NCBI GenBank assembly: GCA_963810775.1
Contig: CAWEOT010000009.1
Coordinates: 365,182 to 429,181 of the forward strand
DNA from: DATBVX01 sp963810775
Lineage (GTDB): Bacteria > Pseudomonadota > Gammaproteobacteria > Steroidobacterales > Steroidobacteraceae
Direction of reading: 5' to 3'
DNA length: 64,000 nucleotides
This document shows, in pieces, positions 26,211-33,515 of the stretch. Under the pieces are notes generated by a model, which did no database searches, was not told the DNA's origin, and worked only from the letters and a program-made list of their open reading frames with translations. Every line of letters starts with the position of its first letter. Position 1 is the stretch's first letter. The translations under genes and the position numbers were made by a program.

Positions 26211-27380
26211 ATGAACCTTCACGAGTATCAGGCCAAAGAGATCTTCTCCAGCTACGGCATTCCAGTTCCGAAGGGTCGGGTTGCATCAACCGCCGAGGAG
26301 GCAGTGAACGCAGCACGCGAACTTGGCGGCGCGCTCTGGGTCGTGAAGGCCCAGGTTCACGCCGGCGGACGCGGCAAGGCCGGCGGAGTCAAACTTGCGA
26401 AAGACCTCGATGCCGTTCGCTCAGCAGCGGCTGCAATGCTCGGTCGTCATCTCGTCACCCGACAGACCGGCGCGGAAGGCATGCCTGTCAATCAGGTCTA
26501 CGTCGAGTCGGGCTCGCAGATCGCGCGTGAGATGTATCTGAGCCTCGTGCTCAACCGCGAACACGGCCGGATCGCCTTCATCGCCTCGGCGGCAGGCGGG
26601 ATGGACATCGAGGAGGTCGCCGCTCATTCGCCGGAGAAGATCATCACCGTCAACATTCATCCGGCCGCGGGACTGCAGGGCTTTCAATGCAGGCAGCTCG
26701 CATTCGGCCTCGGATTCGCCAGTTCGCAGCTCGAAGAGTTCACGCGACTCGCGCAGGCGCTGTACAGGTTGTACATCGAGAAGGATGCGAGCCTGGTCGA
26801 AGTCAATCCGCTCATCGTCACAGGCGAGGGCCGCATCGTCGCGCTCGATGCCAAGATCAACATCGATGCGAATGCCCTGTTTCGCCATCCTGCGATCGCG
26901 GCGCTACGCGATCCGAGCCAGGAGGATCCGATGGAGCGCGAGGCGAGTGAGCACGATCTCAACTACGTCTCGCTCGACGGCAACATCGCCTGCATGGTGA
27001 ACGGCGCGGGGCTCGCGATGGCGACGATGGACCTGATCAAGCTTCATGGCGGTGCGCCGGCAAATTTTCTCGATGTGGGCGGTGGAGCAACCAGTGAGCG
27101 CGTCAGCGCCGCGTTCAAGCTGATTCTCTCCAATGCGAAGGTGCGCGCGATCCTGGTGAATATCTTCGGCGGCATCGTGCGGTGTGACCTGATCGCCGAC
27201 GGGATCATCAGCGCGGTCAAGCAGGTGGGCGTCAAGATTCCAGTCGTGGTGCGGCTGGAAGGCACGAACGCCGACGTGGCGCGCGAGCGTCTCGCTTCGA
27301 GCAGGCTTGCCATCACGACGGCGAGCGATCTTACCGACGCGGCAACCAAGGTCGTGCGGCTTGCCGCCCGTTCGCACTGA
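26211..27380 (+). CDS. sucC: succinyl-CoA synthetase beta subunit (ADP-forming)
   Basis: SucC carries the ATP-grasp nucleotide site of the TCA-cycle enzyme that makes ATP from succinyl-CoA. ATG 26211 (MNLHEYQAKEIFSSYGIPVPKG) is the canonical start; the frame is open further upstream but over the divergent pilS region. The 389-residue product has VVKAQVHAGGRGKAGGV, LVEVNPLIVTGEGRIVALDAKI and the CoA-ligase domain NIFGGIVRCDLIADGII. It is followed by the alpha subunit after 8 bases. Confidence 0.96.
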   Translation: MNLHEYQAKEIFSSYGIPVPKGRVASTAEEAVNAARELGGALWVVKAQVHAGGRGKAGGVKLAKDLDAVRSAAAAMLGRHLVTRQTGAEGMPVNQVYVESGSQIAREMYLSLVLNREHGRIAFIASAAGGMDIEEVAAHSPEKIITVNIHPAAGLQGFQCRQLAFGLGFASSQLEEFTRLAQALYRLYIEKDASLVEVNPLIVTGEGRIVALDAKINIDANALFRHPAIAALRDPSQEDPMEREASEHDLNYVSLDGNIACMVNGAGLAMATMDLIKLHGGAPANFLDVGGGATSERVSAAFKLILSNAKVRAILVNIFGGIVRCDLIADGIISAVKQVGVKIPVVVRLEGTNADVARERLASSRLAITTASDLTDAATKVVRLAARSH

Positions 27381-27388
27381 GGCCGCAG

Positions 27389-30007
27389 ATGAGCATTCTC
27401 GTCAACAAGAAAACCAAAGTGATCTGCCAGGGCTTCACGGGCAAGCAGGGCACTTTCCATTCCGAGCAGTGCATCGCGTACGGTACTCGCATGGTCGGTG
27501 GAGTGACGCCTGGTCGCGGTGGCCAGAGACATCTCGGTCTGCCGGTATTCAACACGACGCACGAGGCCGTCGCCGCAACGGGTGCCGAAGTGAGCATGAT
27601 CTATGTGCCGGCGCCGCACGCAGCCGATGCCATACTCGAGGCCGCCGACGCCGGAATAGAGCTGATTGTCTGCATTACGGAAGGCATACCTGTCAACGAC
27701 ATGGTGCGCGTGAAGGCCACGCTGCGCGACTACGACTGCCGGCTCATCGGGCCGAACTGTCCAGGCGTCATCACGCCGGGCGAATGCAAGATCGGGATCA
27801 TGCCGGGCTTCATTCACAAGCCCGGTCGGGTGGGCATCGTGTCACGCTCCGGGACGCTCACCTACGAGACTGTGTACCAGACGACTCGGAACGGTCTCGG
27901 TCAGACGACTTGCGTTGGCATCGGCGGCGATCCGGTGCGCGGCATGAACTTCATCGATGTTCTCGAGCTCTTCGAGCAAGACCCGGCCACCGAGGGCATC
28001 ATCATGGTGGGGGAGATCGGTGGAAGCGACGAAGAGGCGGCCGCTGCCTTCATCAAGAAGAATGTCCGCAAACCCGTCGTTGCATACATCGCGGGGGTGA
28101 CGGCTCCGGCCGGGAAACGGATGGGGCATGCAGGTGCGATCGTCGCGGGTGGCAAGGGCACGGCAGCAGAAAAATTTGCGGCCCTCGAGGCCGCGGGGGT
28201 CAAGACCGTGCGTTCGCCCGCGGAGCTCGGTAGCACCATGTTTGATCTCCTGAGACCCCGATCACGCAAGGTCGCGCGAGGCAGCCGGGCTGCACCGGTC
28301 CACGAAGAAGCGCTCGAAGCGGGCGTCACCGGGAAAGAAGGCATCGACACGCAAGTCGGTGCGCCGCGTGTGAGCAAGCGCGGCGACATACGCATCGCAC
28401 TCGCACAGCTCGATCTGTTCGTTGGCGATGTCGATGGCAACGTGCGCCGCATCATCGAAGCCGCTTCTCTGGCCCGCGACCGCGAGCGAGCCGAGGTAAT
28501 CGTCTTTCCGGAGCTCGCGCTCTCGGGTTACCCGCCTGAGGACTTGCTGTTTCACACCGGCATGCGACGCCGTGTGGCCGACGGTCTGGCGCGTGCACGT
28601 GAAGAGATCCGCGGCATCGCCGCTCTGTTCGGATATCCAGAGTATGCCGAAGGGCGGATCTACAACTCCGCAGTGCTGGTGCGCGATGGCGAACTGCTCG
28701 CCAATCACCGCAAACAGTGCCTGCCGAACTATAAGGTCTTCGATGAAAAGCGCTATTTCACGGCCGGTACCGAAGCGACGGTGATCGAGCTCAACGGGCG
28801 ACGCGTCGGACTTCTGGTGTGCGAGGATGTGTGGGAGCCGGAGCCGGTACGAGCTGCCGTAGATGCAGGCGCGGAAGTGCTCCTGGTGGTCAATGCATCG
28901 CCGTACGAGCTGCGCAAACAGGTCGAGCGCGAGACGATCGTCCGGGATCGCGTGCGCGAAGTCAGTTGCCCGTTTGTCTATACGAATCTCGTCGGCGGAC
29001 AGGATGAGCTGGTCTTCGACGGTCACTCATTCGTGATGGACGCATCGGGCGAAATCATGGCTCGGGCGCCGCCATTCGCCGAAAGCCTCATCAGCGTCGA
29101 CCTCCGGGGCGATGGCAAGCGGCTGGTGCCGGTCCGCGGCGAGATCTCGCCTTACCAGAGTGACGAAGCGAGCGTGTACAGCGCGCTGGTACTCGGCGTG
29201 CGCGACTACGTCGAGAAGCACCGTTTTCCCGGCGTCGTTATGGGACTGTCGGGCGGGATCGATTCGGCATTGACTCTCGCCATCGCCGTCGACGCGCTCG
29301 GCGCCGAGCGCGTGCAGGCAGTATTGATGCCTTCGCGCTATACGGCCGCGATGAGCATCGAGGACGCCACCGAGCAGGTTCGTCGCCAGGGCGTCAAGCA
29401 CAGCGTGATTTCCATCGAGGGCATGTTCGAAGCCACGCTCGCAGCGCTCAAGAATGAGTTCGCCGGAACTTCCCCCGACAGTACGGAGGAGAACATTCAG
29501 GCGCGATGTCGCGGTGTCCTGCTGATGGCCATTTCGAACAAGACCCGGCGCATGCTGCTCACGACGGGCAACAAGAGCGAGATGGCGGTTGGATACGCGA
29601 CGCTCTACGGTGACATGGCAGGCGGGTTTGCGCCGATCAAAGATTGCAGCAAGACGCTCGTGTACCGGCTCGCACGCTACCGCAATTCACTCGCGGCGGT
29701 GATTCCGGAACGTGTGCTGACGCGTGCGCCCTCGGCAGAGCTGAGGCCGGACCAGAAGGATACCGATGCCTTGCCACCGTACGAGGTGCTCGACCCGATA
29801 CTCGAGGCCTTTATCGAGGAAGATCTGTCCGTCGAGCAAATCGTCGCGCGCGGCTTCTCCCGTGAGACAGTTACGCGTGTTCTCGACATGGTGAAGCGCA
29901 ACGAATACAAGCGGCGCCAGGCGCCACCCGGCGTGCGCGTGAGCGGCCGCGCCTTTGGCCGCGACTGGCGCTATCCGATTACGAGCGGTTATCGACTGAA
30001 GAACTGA
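27389..30007 (+). CDS. SucD-NadE fusion: succinyl-CoA synthetase alpha subunit joined to glutamine-dependent NAD+ synthetase
   Basis: One 872-codon frame without an internal stop holds two complete enzymes. Residues 1 to about 290 are SucD: the CoA-binding fold (ICQGFTGKQGTFHSEQ), IGPNCPGVITPGECKIGIMPG, and phosphohistidine His247 in GHAGAIV. Residues about 291-327 are a linker of no recognised fold. Residues about 328-872 are NadE: nitrilase-type glutaminase with Glu375 (FPELALSGYPPEDLLF), Lys in HRKQCLPNYKVFDE and Cys478 (VCEDVWE), then the synthetase P-loop LSGGIDSAL at 620-628 and STEENIQARCRG. A GTG at 28370 could be a separate NadE start but has no clear ribosome-binding site. Confidence 0.88.
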   Translation: MSILVNKKTKVICQGFTGKQGTFHSEQCIAYGTRMVGGVTPGRGGQRHLGLPVFNTTHEAVAATGAEVSMIYVPAPHAADAILEAADAGIELIVCITEGIPVNDMVRVKATLRDYDCRLIGPNCPGVITPGECKIGIMPGFIHKPGRVGIVSRSGTLTYETVYQTTRNGLGQTTCVGIGGDPVRGMNFIDVLELFEQDPATEGIIMVGEIGGSDEEAAAAFIKKNVRKPVVAYIAGVTAPAGKRMGHAGAIVAGGKGTAAEKFAALEAAGVKTVRSPAELGSTMFDLLRPRSRKVARGSRAAPVHEEALEAGVTGKEGIDTQVGAPRVSKRGDIRIALAQLDLFVGDVDGNVRRIIEAASLARDRERAEVIVFPELALSGYPPEDLLFHTGMRRRVADGLARAREEIRGIAALFGYPEYAEGRIYNSAVLVRDGELLANHRKQCLPNYKVFDEKRYFTAGTEATVIELNGRRVGLLVCEDVWEPEPVRAAVDAGAEVLLVVNASPYELRKQVERETIVRDRVREVSCPFVYTNLVGGQDELVFDGHSFVMDASGEIMARAPPFAESLISVDLRGDGKRLVPVRGEISPYQSDEASVYSALVLGVRDYVEKHRFPGVVMGLSGGIDSALTLAIAVDALGAERVQAVLMPSRYTAAMSIEDATEQVRRQGVKHSVISIEGMFEATLAALKNEFAGTSPDSTEENIQARCRGVLLMAISNKTRRMLLTTGNKSEMAVGYATLYGDMAGGFAPIKDCSKTLVYRLARYRNSLAAVIPERVLTRAPSAELRPDQKDTDALPPYEVLDPILEAFIEEDLSVEQIVARGFSRETVTRVLDMVKRNEYKRRQAPPGVRVSGRAFGRDWRYPITSGYRLKN

Positions 30008-30038
30008 GCTGCGGGTAGCGAAGGCCGCACGGGTCTTG

Positions 30039-30824
30039 CTACCAGATCGACCACCACTTCTTTTTCTTGTCCACGCGCTGCGCGGTTTCGGGGAAATTCT
30101 CGCGGTAGACACTCGCCGATTGCTCGGCGAGGTCATCGAGTCCAATCTTGCGATACGCCTCCGTCATGATCTCGAGCGCACTCTTCACTGCTGGTGCGCC
30201 GTCATAGTTCTCGACCACGTACTTCGCGCGCGCCACCGCGGCGAGGTAGGCGCCACGACGCAGGTAGTAGTCGGCGACGTGTACTTCATAGTTCGCCAGG
30301 CGATTGCGCAGGTAGAGCAGCCGCAGGTGCGCATCGTGTGCGTACTCGCTCTGCGGATAATTCGTCACCACGGTCTGAAATGCCGCAAAGGACTTGCGCG
30401 CATCACTCGGCGGCCGTTCGCTCAGGTCGACGCTCAGCCAGCGCTCCAGGATATTTGGCGTGCGCTCGAAATACACCAGCCCCTTGATGTAGTTTGCATA
30501 GTCGCAGCGCGGATGCGCAGGGTTCTCGCGGATGAACTGGTCCGCAGCGTCGATCGCGGATTCGGACTCGTGATCCTTGTAATACGCATACATCAGGTCG
30601 AGGCGGCCCTGGCGGGCAGCATCGCTGAAGGGGTAACGCGCATCGAGCGCCTCGTAGATCTTGATCGCGTTACCGTAGTCGGCGTCATGCAGAACCTTGG
30701 CAGCGCGCTCGTACAATACTTCGGGGTCGCCCTGCATTTCCTTGCCGGTGCTCCGGCAGCCACCCAACGCCAGTGCGAGCAACATCAGCGGCACGGCTAT
30801 TCGCAGTGATCGAATCAACAGCAC
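30039..30824 (-). CDS. bamD: outer membrane protein assembly factor BamD
   Basis: BamD is the essential lipoprotein of the BAM complex that folds outer-membrane proteins. I chose GTG 30824 (VLLIRSLRIAVPLMLLALALGGC), preceded by GGGGGGAGG about 11 bases upstream; the longer frame has no signal-peptide logic. The 261-residue product has the lipobox ALGGC, then TPR-like repeats (PEVLYERAAKVLHDADYGNAIKIYEALDARYPFSDAARQG) and GLVYFERTPNILERWLSVDLSERPP, a BamD hallmark. It is divergent from rluD, the conserved arrangement. Confidence 0.94.
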   Translation of the reverse strand: MLLIRSLRIAVPLMLLALALGGCRSTGKEMQGDPEVLYERAAKVLHDADYGNAIKIYEALDARYPFSDAARQGRLDLMYAYYKDHESESAIDAADQFIRENPAHPRCDYANYIKGLVYFERTPNILERWLSVDLSERPPSDARKSFAAFQTVVTNYPQSEYAHDAHLRLLYLRNRLANYEVHVADYYLRRGAYLAAVARAKYVVENYDGAPAVKSALEIMTEAYRKIGLDDLAEQSASVYRENFPETAQRVDKKKKWWSIW

Positions 30825-30893
30825 GGCTCGCGTTGCCTCCCCCCAAAAGTGGCCGCAAAGTATAGCCGAAGGGCGCATCCTCTGACGGCCGCA

Positions 30894-31865
30894 ATGACAG
30901 ACAAGTTCCAGACGCACGAGCTTCAGATCCCATCCGAGCTGGCCGGCCTGCGCCTGGATCAGGCGCTGGCGCAGCTATTGCCTGAATATTCACGTTCACG
31001 CCTCAAGGACTGGATCGAATCCGGGCGCGTTAGCGTCGACCGGCGCAAGTTGCGACCGCGCGACGTCGTGAGTGGTGGAGAGCACGTGGCGGTGCAGGTC
31101 GAAATCGCAATCGTTGCCACAGTCGAGCCGCAGGCAATGGATCTCGATGTCGTACACGCCGATGCGCAGCTCCTCGTCATCAACAAGCCCGCCGGCCTGG
31201 TGGTGCACCCCGGCGCCGGTAATCGGGCTGGTACATTGCAGAACGCGTTGCTGCATTTCGACCCGGTACTCGCGGCGCTGCCCCGCGCGGGTATTCTCCA
31301 TCGGCTCGACAAGGACACGACCGGGCTGCTGGTTGTGGCCCGCACGGTGGCATCTCACACCGAGCTTACGCGTCAGATGCAGCAACACGAGATCGAGCGT
31401 CGTTATGAGGCCGTCTGCACGGGCGTAATGACCGCCGGCGGAACCGTCGACCAGCCGATCGGGCGTCATCGTTCCGACAGAGTTCGCATGACAGTGCGCG
31501 AGGATGGACGCGATGCCATCACGCACTATCGAGTCCTCGAACGGTTTCGCGCCCATACGCACGTGCGCGCCAGCCTGGAAACCGGGCGTACACACCAGAT
31601 CCGCGTGCACTTCGCGCATGTCAGGCATGCGCTGGTTGGCGACAGGACGTACGGGGGCAGACTGCTGCTGCCGCGCGGCGCGACGCCTGAGCTGGTTGCA
31701 GCCCTGAGAAATTTCCCGAGGCAGGCGCTGCATGCCGCTGAGCTGAAGCTGCATCACCCCGAGAGCGGCCGCGTTGTCGAATGGCAAGCACCCCTGCCCA
31801 GGGACTTGCGGGAGTTGCTCGCGACCTTACGCAGGGATGCTGCAAGCGGATCGAAGACGAAATGA
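30894..31865 (+). CDS. rluD: 23S rRNA pseudouridine(1911/1915/1917) synthase RluD
   Basis: RluD modifies helix 69 of 23S rRNA. ATG 30894 (MTDKFQTHELQIPSELAGLRLDQALAQLLP) gives 323 residues. An N-terminal S4 domain (SRSRLKDWIESGRVSVDRRKLRPRDVVSGGE) is followed by the RluA catalytic domain with HRLDKDTTGLLVVA, where the Asp is the catalytic nucleophile, and by ETGRTHQIRVHFAHVRHALVGDRTYG. Its stop overlaps the pgeF start (ATGA). Confidence 0.95.
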   Translation: MTDKFQTHELQIPSELAGLRLDQALAQLLPEYSRSRLKDWIESGRVSVDRRKLRPRDVVSGGEHVAVQVEIAIVATVEPQAMDLDVVHADAQLLVINKPAGLVVHPGAGNRAGTLQNALLHFDPVLAALPRAGILHRLDKDTTGLLVVARTVASHTELTRQMQQHEIERRYEAVCTGVMTAGGTVDQPIGRHRSDRVRMTVREDGRDAITHYRVLERFRAHTHVRASLETGRTHQIRVHFAHVRHALVGDRTYGGRLLLPRGATPELVAALRNFPRQALHAAELKLHHPESGRVVEWQAPLPRDLRELLATLRRDAASGSKTK

Positions 31866-32599
31866 GCACCATCGAGCTCATCGTTCCACAATGGCCTGCG
31901 CCGCCCCGCGTGCGTGCAGTTTCAACGCTGCGATCGGGAGGCGTGAGCGCGCCGCCGTACGACACACTCAACCTCGGCGAGCACGTCGGTGACGAGCCGG
32001 ACTCCGTGGCGGAGAATCGCCGGCGTCTGTGCAAACAGCTCGGCATCGACGAGGCGCCCTACTGGCTCGATCAGGTGCACGGCACCCGGGTCGTGCGCGC
32101 GGGAGCTGCCGGCGAGCATCCGAGTGCAGATGCCGCGTTTGCAGATGAGCCCAATCGAGTCTGCGCAGTGCTGACTGCGGATTGCCTGCCGATACTACTG
32201 GCGCGGACCGACGGCAGACGCGTAGCTGCGGTTCACTGCGGCTGGCGAGGGCTCTCAGGCGGTGTGCTCGAGTCAACGATTGCGGCACTCGAAACGCCGC
32301 CCCGAGAGCTGCTCGCGTGGCTGGGGCCCGCGATCGGCCCCGCGCACTTCGAAGTGGGATCCGAAGTTCGCCAAGCCTTCATGCGCATTGATCCTGCCGC
32401 AGTGACGGCATTTCGTGCCAACCCTCGCGGGCGGTGGATGTGTGACCTGTACCGGATTGCCCATCAGCACCTCAATCGAGCGGGCATCGACGCCATTTTC
32501 GGCGGCGGACGTTGCACGTTCGAAGAGACATCGACCTTCTTCTCGTTTCGACGCGATGGACGATGCGGCAGGATGGCCACGCTGATCTGGATCGAATGA
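31862..32599 (+). CDS. pgeF: peptidoglycan editing factor PgeF (YfiH, multicopper polyphenol oxidase fold)
   Basis: PgeF removes wrongly incorporated L-Ser from peptidoglycan precursors in E. coli. The 245-residue protein has LRSGGVSAPPYDTLNLGEHVGD, VLTADCLPILL with the active-site Cys, and AAVHCGWRGLSGGVLE with the metal His. ATG 31862 overlaps the rluD stop, as in most gammaproteobacteria, where it is followed by clpB. Here a ZIP transporter is inserted before clpB. Confidence 0.92.
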   Translation: MSTIELIVPQWPAPPRVRAVSTLRSGGVSAPPYDTLNLGEHVGDEPDSVAENRRRLCKQLGIDEAPYWLDQVHGTRVVRAGAAGEHPSADAAFADEPNRVCAVLTADCLPILLARTDGRRVAAVHCGWRGLSGGVLESTIAALETPPRELLAWLGPAIGPAHFEVGSEVRQAFMRIDPAAVTAFRANPRGRWMCDLYRIAHQHLNRAGIDAIFGGGRCTFEETSTFFSFRRDGRCGRMATLIWIE

Positions 32600-32657
32600 G
32601 AGACCGGAAGCCCTGAGCAGGGGCGACGGTTTCGATTCGCATGCTACGATCCTGCTG

Positions 32658-33431
32658 ATGTCGACGCTTGCCTGGATCATTACGTTTACCGTCCTTGGTG
32701 GCGTACTGAGTGTGCTCATCGCAGGCCTGGTGCTGTTGTTGCCGGCCAGTCGACGCACCGCTGCCCTTCCTCACCTGGTGAGTTTCGCCACCGGCGCGCT
32801 GCTTGGCGCCGCACTCCTCAAGCTCCTGCCGCATGCGATCGAGGGCGCAGGCCTTTCCAAGCTTCACCTGGTCACACTGTCACTGATCGCGGGCATATTC
32901 GCGTTCTTCGTGCTGGAAAAGCTGGTGCTCTGGCGCCACTGCCACGAAGAAGATTGCGATTCGCACACCCCATCGGACAAACAGCGTGACTACGCATCCG
33001 CGATGCTGATCCTGGCGGGCGATGCGATCCACAATGCGCTTGATGGGGTGATGCTGGCAGCGGCATTTCTGACCGATGTGCGGCTCGGGATCGTGGCCGG
33101 GATTGCCGTCATCGCCCACGAAGTCCCGCAGGAAGTCGGCGACTTCGCGATCCTTCTGAACGCCGGACTGTCCCGCGCACGTGCGCTGACGTTCAATCTG
33201 CTGACCAGCCTCACCTCCGTAATCGGCGGAGTCGTCGGTTACTTCGCATTGAGCCATGCCATGGGGTTGCTGCCTTATGCCCTGGCGGTCACCGCCGCCT
33301 CACTCTTATATGTGGCGGTGGCGGACCTCATTCCGGGCCTGCATCGGCGCACCGACCCGGTTGCCGGAGTCCAGCAGGTGGTCCTGATCGCCATAGGCAT
33401 CGCGGTGATCGTACTGACCGATACGCACTAG
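32658..33431 (+). CDS. ZIP family metal transporter
   Basis: This 257-residue inner-membrane protein is a ZIP-type divalent metal importer, probably for zinc. About seven or eight membrane spans are visible. The metal-site helices have the family signature GDAIHNALDGVMLAAAF (helix IV) and VIAHEVPQEVGDFAILL (helix V), and a His-rich cytosolic loop (WRHCHEEDCDSHTPS) precedes helix IV. It lies between pgeF and clpB in the same direction with separate spacing, so co-transcription is uncertain. Confidence 0.88.
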   Translation: MSTLAWIITFTVLGGVLSVLIAGLVLLLPASRRTAALPHLVSFATGALLGAALLKLLPHAIEGAGLSKLHLVTLSLIAGIFAFFVLEKLVLWRHCHEEDCDSHTPSDKQRDYASAMLILAGDAIHNALDGVMLAAAFLTDVRLGIVAGIAVIAHEVPQEVGDFAILLNAGLSRARALTFNLLTSLTSVIGGVVGYFALSHAMGLLPYALAVTAASLLYVAVADLIPGLHRRTDPVAGVQQVVLIAIGIAVIVLTDTH

Positions 33432-33457
33432 TTGCCCTGACCCCTGCCAAGAGTGCA

Positions 33458-33485
33458 TTGATTTCCTTGGGTCTGGCACTACATT
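33458..33485 (+). promoter_or_regulatory. probable sigma-70 promoter of clpB
   Basis: TTGATT (33458-33463) and TACATT (33480-33485) are separated by 16 bases, 31 bases before the clpB ATG. I do not see a good sigma-32 (CTTGAA/CCCCAT) match in the same gap. Confidence 0.45.
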
Positions 33486-33515
33486 GTCCGGGCTGCCTCG
33501 CCCGGAGCGTCCCCT

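Noticed and set aside
33432..33515. Sigma-32 promoter for clpB
   Set aside because: No CTTGAA with CCCCAT at proper spacing; a TTGATT-N16-TACATT sigma-70-like pair fits better.
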